A stretch of DNA of 64,000 nucleotides from UBA8437 sp963582065 (GCA_963582065.1 CAUZRQ010000019.1:1-64000), one strand, 5' to 3'. Shown: positions 1 to 10,734, numbered from the stretch's first letter. Program-made: numbers and translations. Notes: generated by a model not told the origin, from the letters alone.

Positions 1-2123
1 CGATCCTGATCCAGCGGACGGGCCGACCGGTTGTGGCCATCCTGATCGACACCTCCGCCAGCATGGGACTCGAAGACCGCTACGCCGACCCCGACCACGG
101 ACTTCGTATCACACGGCTCGCGGGCCGTCGCCGTCCGACCCGCCTCAACCTGGCCAAGAGTCTCCTGGCCGATGACAATGGGCGACTGATCAAGCGGATC
201 TCGGAACGTTTCCAGGTCCGGCTCTACGCCTTCGACAGCCAGGCCCGCACGTTGGGATCACCTGGTGAAACCGCCGAGCGACTGGCCGAGCGGATCGAGC
301 AACTCAACGCCGTCGGAGACGAAACCCGACTCGGACCGGCTGTTCGACAGGTCCTCGAGGAATTCCGCGGCGAACCTCCGGCGGCGATCGTGTTGTTGAC
401 CGACGGAATCACCAGCACCTCCACCGCCGATGGCCTGGCCGCGATCACACCGGCCGCCCGGCGGCAAATGGTCCCCCTGGTGACCGTCGCCACCGGCAGC
501 CGGCTGCCCGCTCGAGACCTGCACCTGCTCGAACCACAACTCGACGAGATCGCCCTGGTCGACAATCCGATCGTCGTCCGCGTCGACCTGCAGGCCTACG
601 GGCTCGAGGGGCAACGGGCCACCGTCAGGATGCAACTCGAAGAGGACAGCCAACCGGTGGCCGAGGAGTCGGTGGTCCTGAAAGGTGATGGCCAACGCCA
701 GTCGGTCGAACTCAACTGGGTGCCCAGAAGCGAAGGGGACCACCTGTTGACGATCGAGGCGGTGCCGTTGGACAGCGAGACCGATCGGGACAACAACAAG
801 CACGTGCGACTGGTCCGGGTCCGACAACAGCAGATCCGGGTCCTGATGGCCGATGGCACGCCACGCTGGGAATTCCGTTACGCCAAGCACCTGCTGGCTC
901 GTGACCGGGGAATTGCTCTGACCAGTGTGCTGCAGGACGCCGACCCCGAATCGGTCCGCGACGACCAGTCGACCCGCGAGTACTTCCCGGTGGACCGTGA
1001 CGAGTTGTTCGAGTACGACGTCGTGATTATCGGAGACATCGACCCGGGACTTCTCAGCACCGGCATCCAGGAGAACCTCCGGGACTTTGTCCGCACCGCC
1101 CGCGGCGGGTTGATCCTGGTTGCCGGAACGACCCACAACCCTCTCGCGTACCGCAACACGCCCCTGGAGGACCTGGTCCCGATCGACCTTGCGACCCTGC
1201 GGACCCCCGATCCGGCGGAAACGTCGGGCCCGTGGCAGAGCCGCCTGACGACCGCCGGCCTGGAATCAACGTCCCTGTTCGGATCGCGGTCCGACGCCGA
1301 CGAAGTCACCGCCCGGGTACGTGGCCTGCCGCCGTTTCATTGGCTGCTCGAGATTCCTCGAACCAAGCCCGGAGCCGTCGTGCTGCTGGAATGCACCACC
1401 CCCACATCCGACGGCAGTACCCGCCCGGTGGTCCTGCTGCAACGTTATGGAGCCGGCAGCGTGTTGTTCCATGCCACCGACGAGCTCTGGCGGTGGAGGC
1501 TGCGGGACGGACGATCGCTTTACGAGCGGTACTGGCTGCAGGCGGTGCGGCTACTCGGACGCGCCCGACTGTTGGGCCAGACCCGCACGGCGGAACTGGC
1601 CACCGACCGCACCGAATACACTCCCGGAGACCCGACGACGTTGAGACTGAGGTTCTTTTCGACGGCCGACGTGCCACCGGCCGATCAGCCACCGGTGGTC
1701 CGCGTCGAGCGGAGATCGGGGGCCGCCCGCGAGATCACTCTCGATCCGGTCAAAGGCAGCGTCGGGCTGTTCACCGCAACCGTGACCAACTCGGACCCCG
1801 GCAGCTATCACGCGTGGGTTCGCTCGCCCGGCTTTCAACAGGCCCCACCGACGGCCGACTACCGAGTGGTGGCTGCGGACCGTGAGTTCCGGCAACGGGC
1901 CGTGGCGGTCGGTGACCTGCAGCAGGCGGCCCGCGAGACTCACGGACTGGCCCTGGCCGTCGAAGACGCGGGAAGACTCGACCGGTTGTTGCCGGCAGGA
2001 GATCCGGTCCCGCTGGCTGTCGACGCGCCGATCCGACTCTGGAACCGCTGGGAATTGCTGCTGGCCTTCGCCGCGGCGTTGACCCTCGAGTGGCTCTGGC
2101 GAAGGCAATCCCGACTGGTATGA
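1..2123 (+). CDS. VWA-domain membrane protein with GATase1-like domain (5' end outside window)
   Basis: The open frame runs in from the window edge. A GTG exists at 33, but the in-frame residues before it (ending RTGRPVVAILIDTSASM) already look like the strand leading into a VWA domain, so the true start is upstream. The MIDAS motif is DTSASM, followed by VVLLTDG. The middle holds beta-rich sequence, then a class-I glutamine-amidotransferase-like fold (VLMADGTPRWEFRYAK, later YDVVIIGDID) without an obvious catalytic triad. The C-terminus has one membrane helix and a short basic tail (WLWRRQSRLV). Planctomycetes carry such proteins in MoxR/BatA-type operons; the exact role is unknown. The same architecture recurs at 26702-28993. 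The next gene begins 37 bases downstream and is probably cotranscribed. Confidence 0.85.
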   Translation, partial: ILIQRTGRPVVAILIDTSASMGLEDRYADPDHGLRITRLAGRRRPTRLNLAKSLLADDNGRLIKRISERFQVRLYAFDSQARTLGSPGETAERLAERIEQLNAVGDETRLGPAVRQVLEEFRGEPPAAIVLLTDGITSTSTADGLAAITPAARRQMVPLVTVATGSRLPARDLHLLEPQLDEIALVDNPIVVRVDLQAYGLEGQRATVRMQLEEDSQPVAEESVVLKGDGQRQSVELNWVPRSEGDHLLTIEAVPLDSETDRDNNKHVRLVRVRQQQIRVLMADGTPRWEFRYAKHLLARDRGIALTSVLQDADPESVRDDQSTREYFPVDRDELFEYDVVIIGDIDPGLLSTGIQENLRDFVRTARGGLILVAGTTHNPLAYRNTPLEDLVPIDLATLRTPDPAETSGPWQSRLTTAGLESTSLFGSRSDADEVTARVRGLPPFHWLLEIPRTKPGAVVLLECTTPTSDGSTRPVVLLQRYGAGSVLFHATDELWRWRLRDGRSLYERYWLQAVRLLGRARLLGQTRTAELATDRTEYTPGDPTTLRLRFFSTADVPPADQPPVVRVERRSGAAREITLDPVKGSVGLFTATVTNSDPGSYHAWVRSPGFQQAPPTADYRVVAADREFRQRAVAVGDLQQAARETHGLALAVEDAGRLDRLLPAGDPVPLAVDAPIRLWNRWELLLAFAAALTLEWLWRRQSRLV

Positions 2124-2160
2124 TCACCACAGGCCAAAACTCCCGCGGCCCGGCCCACTC

Positions 2161-5100
2161 ATGACATCGCCCCTCCATCCCCCGCTGCAGCAACTCCGCC
2201 GACGGGCCCGTCGTGTCCTGCTGGTCCGTGGACTTGGCCTGTGCCTGGCGGCGGGCCTGGTCAGCACCGCTGCGGCCGTGGGATTCGATTGGCTGGTTCG
2301 TCTCGACGACAGTGGGCACCGTGGACTGGTTCTGGTGAGCCTGCTGCTGGCACACCTGGTCGCCGCATGGCACTGGCTGATCGCGCCGTTGACGGTGCCG
2401 CTCAGCGACCTGGCACTGGCAATCCGCGTCGAACGACGGTTCCCGGAACTGCAGGACCAACTCTCCAGCGGCCTGCAGTTTTCGAGTGATGTCGATGACC
2501 ATCGTGTGGGATCGCCGAGGTTGAAGCGACAGGTCATCGATTCGGCCGTCGAAGCCCTGGACCGGATTGACATCGACACCGTCGTCGCGCCGCAGGCCGC
2601 TCGACGTGCAGCCCTGGTCGCCTCGGGCCTGGCCGCCCTCGGTCTCGCCCTGGCCTTCTACAGCCCGTTGGAAGCCGGAACCGGCCTCGGTCGGCTGTTC
2701 CTGCTCTCCGAAGACCAGTGGCCCCGCCAGGTCGACCTTCAGTTCCTCGACTCCACCCGCTCACCGTCCGCCTGGGATGCGACGCACGGCGTGCGACTCC
2801 CGGCGGGCGAGTCAATCGAGCTGGTGGTCGCCAACAGCCGCGGAGTCCTTCCGGACGATGCGATCATCGAAATCCGTCGAAGCGGGGTTCGTCGCCGGAC
2901 CAACCAGCTGCTCGCCGCGCAATCCCTGGAACGCTCGACGCGATCCAACATCAACGACCCGCATCCGAATGTGGGAACCACCGTGCTGACACCACCCGAC
3001 GGCTTCGACGCTCTCGAGTTCCGTGCCCGGGGAGGAGACGATGAGACACCCTGGATTCCCCTGGCGATCGCCCCTCCCCCGTTGCTGGAGTCTCTCGAGG
3101 TCGTTCTCCTTCCGCCGGCCTACTCGGACCGCCCCACCCGACGACTGCCCGAGGGGAGCGGTGACATCAAGGCCTGGATCGGAACACGAGCCGAAATCAC
3201 CGCGGTGATCAACCAGCGGGTCCGCCGGGCGACCCTGCTGCGGGGGGACGAGCCACCGCTGCCGGTTTCGATCGCCGCCGACGGTCGGACACTTCGGGCC
3301 TCCTTCACCGTGGCGACACCGGGAGTCTCCGACTGGTGGCTGTCGCTGGTCGACCGCGACGGCTTGACCGCCGAGCGTCCTGAACGATTCGAACTTCGCG
3401 GACTGGCCGACCGGTTGCCCGAGATCGAAATCGTCGAGCCGTCGGGCAACATCCAGGCCACTCCCCGGGCAACCGTCCAGCTTGAAGTGACCGCACGTGA
3501 TGACCTCGGATTGACCGGTGTTCACCTGGTCATCCGTGAGATCAACGCTCCCGAGTCGACCGAGCGGCGGGTGCGGCTGCACGAAGAGTATGCCGGTGAC
3601 GGCCTGTTGCTGATCGATCATTCATGGCGGTTGGACCGGGACGAACTGGTGGCGGGCATGGAATTCGACTTTCATGTGGAGGCCGGTGACGCCTGCGATC
3701 TCGACACTCCTCGCGTGGCTCGCTCGACAACGCGAACACTGACCATCGTCACCCCCACGGCCAAACGCGACCAGTTGGATGCCGGACAACGGGTGATCCT
3801 GAAATCCCTGGGCAGGATCCTGGCCCGTCAACGGACGGCCCGCACTCACATCACCCTCCTGGAAGTCCAGTGGCGGGCGGTCGGCCGACTGCGGGCCGAC
3901 GAACGCGAGATCCTGCTGGCGACCGAGATCCACCAGCAGCAATTCGCGGCCCAGCTGGCCGATGTCGAAACCGGCCTGGCTCGTCGCGCCAGGCAGTTGA
4001 TCGCCGAACGATTCGCCAATCGGATCGATGACCCCGCTGCCACCCGCGACCTCGACCGTATCGCCACCGACCTTGAAGGCCTCGGCCAACGCGAGCTTCC
4101 AGAACTGGAATCCGCCCTCACCGATGCGAGACGACGACTCGACGACCCATCCACGATTGATCTTCAACACCTCCTGCTGGAGATCGGCCAGTGGCAGGAC
4201 CGGGTGATCTCGACACTCCAATCGCTCATCGAAGACCTTGCCCCCGCTCAGACCCACCGCGAACAACTGGGCGAGATTCGCGTCATCACCGAACGGCAGC
4301 AACAACTGCTCAACGACACCGCATCTCGCCCCGAAAAGACACTCGACATGCCGGCCGATCAGCTCACCCGGCAACAACAGGCCGATCTTCGCAGGATGGC
4401 CCGGCAGCAACTCGACCTCGCGGATCGACTCGACCGGCTCGGCCAACAGATTGCACCGGCTGGCTCTCCCGGTACACGCTCAAAGACGCTCTCGCCTGAA
4501 CTCGCCGCCGCCCATGGGATCTTCCGCGAGGCCGGAATCGTGGCCGCGATGAGAGAGTCGGCTGGCGAAATCGAACGCAACCACCTGGGAGCGGCCCAGC
4601 AAGCCCAGCAGCTGATTCTCGAATACCTCGCTCGACTCGAACGGTCTCTGCAAGGCAATGTGACAACCGATGACCAGACGCGGCTGGTCAACCTCGACAG
4701 GCTGATCACCCGCATCGAACAGCTCGCAGCCGCGCAGTCGACGCTGCGGGCCGAGACCCGGAGTGCCATCGACCAATCGGTGTCCGATTCGGTGCGGCAG
4801 CGGTTGGAGAACCGCCAGGAGATTCTCTGGCGAGACACCCTGCAGTCGGTCGACTCCATCCGGCGTCTCGAACTCGCCAAGGCACAGGCCATCGCCCGTC
4901 GAGCCGCCGACTCGATGAGACGTGCCGCCGATGTGATCCGACAGCCCGCAGCCATCAAGGCCCTCTCGGCCCAGGCCTCAGCCATCGAACAGCTCGAATC
5001 TCTGCAACGGTTGCTCGCCGAACAACGCAAGGAGACCAGCGCCACGCTGGCCGAGGAACGTACGCGGAGATCGTCGCAGGACCTCTCGAGGCTCTTCGGT

Positions 5101-5805
5101 CGCCAGGACCGTCTGGCCCGGCAGACCCACAGTCTTGACGCCGAACGCGAACGCCGAGGTCGCTGGACACGACCGCTACTGAAACAGCTCCGCGAACTGG
5201 CCGAGCGACAGCAGAAGATGATCGAAGACACGCAGGCGGTGCATCTGCCGGGTGTTGGAAAACAGGATTCGAAGAAGTCACCGGAGACGATCACCGGCCA
5301 GATGCGGATTGCCGCGGACTCGCTCCGCCGCCGGCAAACCGGCACATCGGCCCAGCAGGCACAACAGCAGGCCCTGGTGCTGCTCGATCGATGGCTGGAC
5401 CGGTTGCGAGCCGCGGCTCCCGGCGCTCCAAAGCCGAAGGGAAAACCGAAGTCGCCGAGTGACCCGATTGTCCCACAGGCCAGTGGCCCGCCTGACCGAA
5501 ATGCCAGGCCCGACAATTCTCCGATGGACGCATCCGAAGCGGTCACCGGCAATCCGGGATCCCGTCCGGCCGGGCGGGCCGGCCAGGCGGCCCGTGTCGG
5601 TGAAGTTGCCGGTGCGGTCCGATCGGAGGCTCTTCGGCGGGCCCCGTGGGGCGACCTGCCCCCGTCACTGCGCCGCAGGTTGTCTCAATCCGGCCGGGAA
5701 CGGACTCCTGATCGCTACAGCGAACTGGTCCGCCGGTACTACGAATCGCTGGCCGGCAGCCAACAACCACGAGACGACCGTCGTCGAAGAGGATCTCGAA
5801 GGTGA
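2161..5805 (+). CDS. Large DUF4175-like membrane protein with coiled-coil
   Basis: A 1214-residue protein. Hydrophobic segments near residues 20-45, 57-75 and 150-170 give an N-terminal membrane unit. An extracytoplasmic beta-rich region follows to about residue 520, then a very long Gln/Arg/Glu-rich helical region (about 530-1080) with the look of a coiled coil, and a Pro/Gly/Arg-rich tail ending in RRRRGSRR. This matches the DUF4175-type proteins found downstream of VWA proteins in planctomycete MoxR/BatA-like clusters. Function is not known; a role in envelope assembly or stress is only suggested by the neighbours. The gene follows the VWA gene closely and its stop overlaps the next start (GTGA). 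Confidence 0.75.
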   Translation: MTSPLHPPLQQLRRRARRVLLVRGLGLCLAAGLVSTAAAVGFDWLVRLDDSGHRGLVLVSLLLAHLVAAWHWLIAPLTVPLSDLALAIRVERRFPELQDQLSSGLQFSSDVDDHRVGSPRLKRQVIDSAVEALDRIDIDTVVAPQAARRAALVASGLAALGLALAFYSPLEAGTGLGRLFLLSEDQWPRQVDLQFLDSTRSPSAWDATHGVRLPAGESIELVVANSRGVLPDDAIIEIRRSGVRRRTNQLLAAQSLERSTRSNINDPHPNVGTTVLTPPDGFDALEFRARGGDDETPWIPLAIAPPPLLESLEVVLLPPAYSDRPTRRLPEGSGDIKAWIGTRAEITAVINQRVRRATLLRGDEPPLPVSIAADGRTLRASFTVATPGVSDWWLSLVDRDGLTAERPERFELRGLADRLPEIEIVEPSGNIQATPRATVQLEVTARDDLGLTGVHLVIREINAPESTERRVRLHEEYAGDGLLLIDHSWRLDRDELVAGMEFDFHVEAGDACDLDTPRVARSTTRTLTIVTPTAKRDQLDAGQRVILKSLGRILARQRTARTHITLLEVQWRAVGRLRADEREILLATEIHQQQFAAQLADVETGLARRARQLIAERFANRIDDPAATRDLDRIATDLEGLGQRELPELESALTDARRRLDDPSTIDLQHLLLEIGQWQDRVISTLQSLIEDLAPAQTHREQLGEIRVITERQQQLLNDTASRPEKTLDMPADQLTRQQQADLRRMARQQLDLADRLDRLGQQIAPAGSPGTRSKTLSPELAAAHGIFREAGIVAAMRESAGEIERNHLGAAQQAQQLILEYLARLERSLQGNVTTDDQTRLVNLDRLITRIEQLAAAQSTLRAETRSAIDQSVSDSVRQRLENRQEILWRDTLQSVDSIRRLELAKAQAIARRAADSMRRAADVIRQPAAIKALSAQASAIEQLESLQRLLAEQRKETSATLAEERTRRSSQDLSRLFGRQDRLARQTHSLDAERERRGRWTRPLLKQLRELAERQQKMIEDTQAVHLPGVGKQDSKKSPETITGQMRIAADSLRRRQTGTSAQQAQQQALVLLDRWLDRLRAAAPGAPKPKGKPKSPSDPIVPQASGPPDRNARPDNSPMDASEAVTGNPGSRPAGRAGQAARVGEVAGAVRSEALRRAPWGDLPPSLRRRLSQSGRERTPDRYSELVRRYYESLAGSQQPRDDRRRRGSRR

Positions 5806-6647
5806 CGCCACTCGAAGAAAACGACGAGGCCGAGCAGGTCCGTCTGCAGAAGGTGCTGGCCCGCGCCGGACTGGGTTCGAGACGCGCCTGCGAGGCACTG
5901 ATCCTGTCCGGCCGAGTCCGTGTCGATGGTCGTGCCGTCAGCCAACTCGGTACACGGGTCACCCCGGAATCCCAGAGAATCGTCGTCGACGGAGAGACGA
6001 TTCGGACCGAACGGTCGATGCACTTCCTGTTGAACAAGCCGACCGGCTACCTGTGCACCAACAGCGATCCCCGCGGTCGCCCGCGGGTGATCGACCTGTT
6101 TCCCGCCAACGGCCCCAGGCTCTTCACCGTCGGACGGCTCGACGAAAACAGCCGCGGCCTGATCATGGTGACCAACGACGGCGAACTGGCTCACCAGTTG
6201 ATCCACCCACGCTACCAGGTGCCGAGAATCTACCGGGTCCAGGTCGCCGGGATTCCGACCCGCGACAGTCTCCAGGCACTCCGCGACGGACTCCATTTCT
6301 CGGACGGCTTCTTCCAGGTGCATACCGCCAGAAAACTGAAGACCCGCGGCAAGAGCGCCTTCCTGGAACTGGAACTGCGACAGGGACGCAACCGGGAGAT
6401 CCGTCGTCTGATGGCCCGAATCGGGCACAAGGTGATGACTCTCGAGCGGATCGCCTTCGGGCCGCTTCGCCTGGGCCGATTGAAAGTCGGTGAACACCGG
6501 AGGTTGAGAGCGGACGAACTCGATTCACTGCGGAAGTTGATCGACGGAGTCCCTACGCCGCGAGGTAATCGGAGGCAATCGCGGCGACGATCGAGTAAAG
6601 TGGTCGTCGGAAAACGCCGCGGCGGCGGCCGGAAACGCCGCCGCTGA
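5802..6647 (+). CDS. Pseudouridine synthase, RsuA/RluB family
   Basis: 281 residues. An N-terminal S4 RNA-binding domain (about residues 11-60, VRLQKVLARAGLGSRRACE) is followed by the catalytic domain with the family motif GRLDENSRGLIMVTNDGELA, where the aspartate is the expected nucleophile, and a later GRNREIRRLM motif. The family isomerises uridine to pseudouridine in rRNA; RluB-like activity on 23S rRNA is the likeliest, but RsuA/RluE/RluF cannot be excluded. The C-terminus is a very basic Arg/Gly/Lys tail. The GTG start at 5802 overlaps the previous stop by four bases, so translation is probably coupled. Confidence 0.9.
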   Translation: MTPLEENDEAEQVRLQKVLARAGLGSRRACEALILSGRVRVDGRAVSQLGTRVTPESQRIVVDGETIRTERSMHFLLNKPTGYLCTNSDPRGRPRVIDLFPANGPRLFTVGRLDENSRGLIMVTNDGELAHQLIHPRYQVPRIYRVQVAGIPTRDSLQALRDGLHFSDGFFQVHTARKLKTRGKSAFLELELRQGRNREIRRLMARIGHKVMTLERIAFGPLRLGRLKVGEHRRLRADELDSLRKLIDGVPTPRGNRRQSRRRSSKVVVGKRRGGGRKRRR

Positions 6648-6704
6648 ACGGCCACTGTCTCCGGCAACCAACAGCACCGGCCCACCGGAAAATGGCCCCC
6701 GCCC

Positions 6705-7586
6705 ATGGATGCGGCTGCCCAGTCACCCCTCCCCGGACTCGTCCCCACCGCCCGCCAGCAGACGGCCGGTGTGATCGAACAGGTCCGCATGGCCCGTGAC
6801 ACTTACCGCCTGCGGCTGGAGTGTCCCGAACTGGCGCGACAAATCGTCCCCGGCCAGTTCTTCATGGTCCGCGAGCGCGGCTGCAACGACCCGCTGCTGG
6901 GACGACCATTCGCCCTGTACGACGTCGTCAGCAATGACGATGGCGACCCGATCGGAGTCGACTTCGGCTACATCGTCGTCGGCAAACTGACCGGCCGGAT
7001 GGTCGACTGGCAACCCGGCGACACCGTCGACATCTGGGGGCCGCTGGGAAACGGTTTTCCCGAGCCCGCCGCCGGACACCTCGTGATGGTTGCCGGGGGC
7101 ATCGGCCAGACACCGTTCCTGGCCGTCGCCCGCGAGTCGCTGGGTCAACGACAGTACGGTGATCCGCCACGTGAAACCACAACACGCCCCGAGACACTCA
7201 CGCTCTGCTATGGGGCCCGATCGGAGGAGTATCTGGCGGGACTCGACGATTTCACGACCGACGGCCTGCAGGTCCGGGTCTCGACCGACGATGGCAGCCA
7301 CGGGCACCACGGGCTGGTGACCGATCTGCTGAAAGACCTTTGCCGGGAGAGCCCCGAGCCGACGGCCGTCTACACCTGCGGTCCCGAGCCCATGATGGAA
7401 GCCGTCGCCGAGATCGCCGCCGAGCACAACACACCCTGCTGGGCCTCGCTGGAAACCCCCATGGCCTGCGGCTTCGGCATCTGCTTCAGCTGCGTCACGC
7501 GGGTCCGGCTCGATGACGGACAATGGGACTACCGCCGAACCTGTGTTGAGGGGCCGGTCTTCCGGGCCGAGCAACTGCAATGGTAA
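6705..7586 (+). CDS. pyrK: PyrK-like dihydroorotate dehydrogenase electron-transfer subunit
   Basis: 293 residues of the ferredoxin-reductase type. The FAD-binding half holds GRPFALYDV, and the NAD-binding half holds VMVAGGIGQTPFLA and CGPEPMMEAV. The C-terminal Fe-S loop is MACGFGICFSCVTRV followed by RRTCVEGPVF, giving the four cysteines of the PyrK 2Fe-2S cluster. PyrK passes electrons between NAD+ and the PyrD1B dihydroorotate dehydrogenase in pyrimidine synthesis. No pyrD is adjacent, so the partner must be elsewhere; a related oxidoreductase subunit is the main alternative. The next gene starts inside its last codons (7-base overlap). Confidence 0.82.
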   Translation: MDAAAQSPLPGLVPTARQQTAGVIEQVRMARDTYRLRLECPELARQIVPGQFFMVRERGCNDPLLGRPFALYDVVSNDDGDPIGVDFGYIVVGKLTGRMVDWQPGDTVDIWGPLGNGFPEPAAGHLVMVAGGIGQTPFLAVARESLGQRQYGDPPRETTTRPETLTLCYGARSEEYLAGLDDFTTDGLQVRVSTDDGSHGHHGLVTDLLKDLCRESPEPTAVYTCGPEPMMEAVAEIAAEHNTPCWASLETPMACGFGICFSCVTRVRLDDGQWDYRRTCVEGPVFRAEQLQW

Positions 7587-10500
7587 ACCGACCACGCCCG
7601 CCCCTGCTGTCCTGGACCGTCGCGGTCGCGATCCTCGCCACCGTGCCCGGGTCGCCGGCCGAAGAACCCGTCCGGGTCGCGGCACCGAAGAAGTCTCTCG
7701 AGGACGAACTGCCGAGGATCCCGCCGGTGGAGCCCGACAAGGCTCTGGCCACCTTCACCGTTCAACATGGATTCCGCCTGCAGTTGGTCGCCAGCGAACC
7801 CCTGGTGGCCGATCCGGTTGGTGCCTGCTTCGACGCCGACGGCCGGCTGTACGTCGCCCAGATGCACGGCTACCCGTTCTCGCAGGAACCGACCCGACTG
7901 AACCCCAAGGGCGGCGGCAAACCCGATGCGGGCATCGTGCGGTTGCTCGAGGACACCGACGGAGACGGACGCTTTGACCGCAGCGTGAAGTTCGCCGACA
8001 AGATCCGCTGGCCCACCTCTGTCTGCTGCTACGACGGTGGCGTGTTCGTGCTCGCCCCCCCCAAACTGCACTACTTCAAGGACACCACCGGCGACGGTGT
8101 CGCCGACGTCCGACGCGTCGTCCTCACCGGATTCGGTCGCGACAACGTGCAGAGTGTCGCCAACAACCTCAAGTGGGGACTCGACAACCGCATCACCCTG
8201 GCCGCCGGTCGCAACGGCGGCAAGCTGACTCACAAGGGCCGGACCATTCTCACCCTCGGTGGCAAGGACATCAGTTTCGATCCCCGCACAATGGACGTCC
8301 TTGCCCTGACCGGAGGTGTTCAGTTCGGCAACAGCTTCGACGCCTGGGGCAACCGGTTCGTCTGCAGCAACAGCAACCACATCCAGCACGTCGTGCTGCC
8401 GCGACGCTACCTGTCCCGTCGTCCCGGTCTCAGCCCGCCGTCAGCAATCCGTTCGATCGCCGCCGGGGGCGCCGCCGCTCCGGTCTTCCGCAAAAGCGGT
8501 GCCGAACCATGGCGGATCGTCCGCACCCGCCGACGTGTCTCGGATCCCAAGACCAAGGCCCGGCTCTCACGAACCGAACAATTCGCCATCGGGTTCTTCA
8601 CTTCCGCGACCAGTGTCACCATCTACACCGGCAACGCCTACCCCGGACCGTTCCGTGGCAACGCGTTCATCGGAGACGTTGGCGGCAACCTGGTGCACCG
8701 CAAGACCATGACCCCCGCGGGCCCGACGTTCGTTGCCCGGCGAGCCGACCAGAAGGTCGAGTTCATCGCATCGACCGACAACTGGTTCCGCCCGGTCAAC
8801 TTCGTCAACGGCCCCGACGGTGCCCTCTACATTCTCGACATGTACCGCGAGACGATCGAGCACCCGTATTCGGTCCCCGAGGACATCAAGAAGTTCCTGC
8901 GGTTGGAAAGCGGAGACGACCGTGGACGGATCTACCGCCTGGTGCCCCCGAAATGGAAACGACCCGAACCGGTGAAACTCTCCGCGGCTGGCCCTGGTGA
9001 CCTCGTCAGAGCTCTCGAGTCCGACAACGGCTGGACGCGTCAAACGGCACATCGGCTGTTGTGGGAGCGTGGCGATCGCCCAACGGTTCCGCTCCTGGTC
9101 GAGACCGTCAGACGCTCCGAACAGCCCCTGGCCCGGGCCCACGCCCTTTGGATTCTCCACGGCCTGAAGGCCCTCGAGGATAGCGTCCTGGTTGCGGCGC
9201 TCGCTGACCCGTCGCCGCGTGTCCGCGAACAGGCAACCGTGCTGGCTGAAGACCGGCTTGATCGCAGCGGTTTCCAGCCAGCCCTGGCACGCCTGGCCGG
9301 CGACCCCGATCCGCGCGTGCGTTACCAGGTGGCCTTCAGTCTCGGGACACTCGATGCCGCCGGCCGCGAACTGCCATTGTTCCGTCTGGCCAAACGAGCT
9401 CCCTCAGATGACCACCTGAGATTTGCGGTGATGAGTTCGAGCCTCGGCCTCGAAAACGCGCTGCTGCGGGCATTGCTGCAAGACAGGGCATTTCTGGCTG
9501 CGAAAGGCTCTTCGGCATGGCTGACCGACTTCGCCCGACTGGCCGGTGCCAACCCGAAACCAACCGAAGCCGTCTCGATCCTGCGGTTGGTGCTGGGGGA
9601 ACCGCAACCCTCCCGCCGGCGGGCCGAACTGCTGACCGCACTGGGGAACGGCCTGTCCCGCCGGGGACAATCGGTCCTGGGCATCCTGGCCGACCGGGCA
9701 ACTCCCGCCCCGATCCGTGCTGCAGCCGACCGGGTGTTTCGCCAGGCGGTCTCGAACGTCGCCCAGTCCTCCGCCTCCACGACCGAACGTGTCTCGGCGG
9801 CGCAACTGCTCGGTTTTGCCCCGTCCAGCGTGGCCGTCCCGGCCCTGGCCGGCCGACTGGGACCCGGCGATCCTCCGGCACTGCAACAGGCAGCGGTCGC
9901 CTCGCTGGCTCGTCACCCCGCCCCGAAGACCTGGTCGGCACTGCTGACCGACTGGAGGGGCCACAGTCCCCGACTGCGATCCGACATCGTCGACGTGCTT
10001 GTCCAACGTCCCGCCTCCGCCGGGCTGCTGCTGGATGCCGTCGCCGGTGGTCGCGTCCTGATCGCCGACATTACGCTCGAGAAACGACAACTGCTGATCA
10101 ACAACCGAAACTCCAGGCTGCGCGCCCGGGCCGCCAAGCTGCTTGCGGGCACCCCCACTCCCGACCGTGCCAAGGTGATCGCTCGCTACACCCCGGCCCT
10201 GGACAAAATCGGCGACGCCAAGGCCGGAGCAGCCGTCTTCAAGAAGCTCTGTGCAGCCTGTCACAAGGTCGGCACCGTGGGCCACAAGCTCGGCCCCGAT
10301 CTCAACAGTGTCAGCAACAAGTCGCCTCGCGATCTGTTGATCAACATCCTCGACCCCAACCGCGAAGCCCAGCCCAACTTCATGACTTACACGCTGGTCA
10401 CCGTCGAGGGCCGCGTGCTGACGGGGATCGTGGCGGCCGAAACCGCGAACACCGTCACGCTGACACGGGCCGAGGGCAAGCAGGACATCGTGCCGCGGTC

Positions 10501-10627
10501 GCGGATCGAAATGCTCGTCTCCAACGGCAAATCCCTGATGCCCGAGGGACTCGAGAAAGAACTCTCGCCCCGGGCCCTGCGGGACGTGGTGGCGTGGATC
10601 AAGGGTCTGAAACCAGCCAGCAAGTGA
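7580..10627 (+). CDS. PVC-type CxxCH cytochrome with beta-propeller and HEAT-like region
   Basis: 1015 residues. An N-terminal signal peptide (hydrophobic core near residues 10-24, then GSPAEE) predicts export. About residues 50-460 form a membrane-bound-dehydrogenase-type propeller (VGACFDADGRLYVAQMHGYPF, DTDGDGRFDRSVKF). Residues about 470-870 are repetitive helices of HEAT type. The C-terminal domain carries a single haem c motif, CAACH, at residues 891-895. These giant cytochromes are typical of Planctomycetes and Verrucomicrobia and are thought to oxidise sugars or other carbon compounds; the substrate is unknown. A DUF1080 gene follows, a common pairing in this phylum. Confidence 0.9.
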   Translation: MVNRPRPPLLSWTVAVAILATVPGSPAEEPVRVAAPKKSLEDELPRIPPVEPDKALATFTVQHGFRLQLVASEPLVADPVGACFDADGRLYVAQMHGYPFSQEPTRLNPKGGGKPDAGIVRLLEDTDGDGRFDRSVKFADKIRWPTSVCCYDGGVFVLAPPKLHYFKDTTGDGVADVRRVVLTGFGRDNVQSVANNLKWGLDNRITLAAGRNGGKLTHKGRTILTLGGKDISFDPRTMDVLALTGGVQFGNSFDAWGNRFVCSNSNHIQHVVLPRRYLSRRPGLSPPSAIRSIAAGGAAAPVFRKSGAEPWRIVRTRRRVSDPKTKARLSRTEQFAIGFFTSATSVTIYTGNAYPGPFRGNAFIGDVGGNLVHRKTMTPAGPTFVARRADQKVEFIASTDNWFRPVNFVNGPDGALYILDMYRETIEHPYSVPEDIKKFLRLESGDDRGRIYRLVPPKWKRPEPVKLSAAGPGDLVRALESDNGWTRQTAHRLLWERGDRPTVPLLVETVRRSEQPLARAHALWILHGLKALEDSVLVAALADPSPRVREQATVLAEDRLDRSGFQPALARLAGDPDPRVRYQVAFSLGTLDAAGRELPLFRLAKRAPSDDHLRFAVMSSSLGLENALLRALLQDRAFLAAKGSSAWLTDFARLAGANPKPTEAVSILRLVLGEPQPSRRRAELLTALGNGLSRRGQSVLGILADRATPAPIRAAADRVFRQAVSNVAQSSASTTERVSAAQLLGFAPSSVAVPALAGRLGPGDPPALQQAAVASLARHPAPKTWSALLTDWRGHSPRLRSDIVDVLVQRPASAGLLLDAVAGGRVLIADITLEKRQLLINNRNSRLRARAAKLLAGTPTPDRAKVIARYTPALDKIGDAKAGAAVFKKLCAACHKVGTVGHKLGPDLNSVSNKSPRDLLINILDPNREAQPNFMTYTLVTVEGRVLTGIVAAETANTVTLTRAEGKQDIVPRSRIEMLVSNGKSLMPEGLEKELSPRALRDVVAWIKGLKPASK

Positions 10628-10734
10628 CAAGCATTGCGACCGGTTGCCCACCCGGCGGACGACCGATACAGTGTCGATTGTCCCGGTTGTCCGGGAGACC
10701 TTACTTGAGAATCGCACACCGGAGAGACACCGAT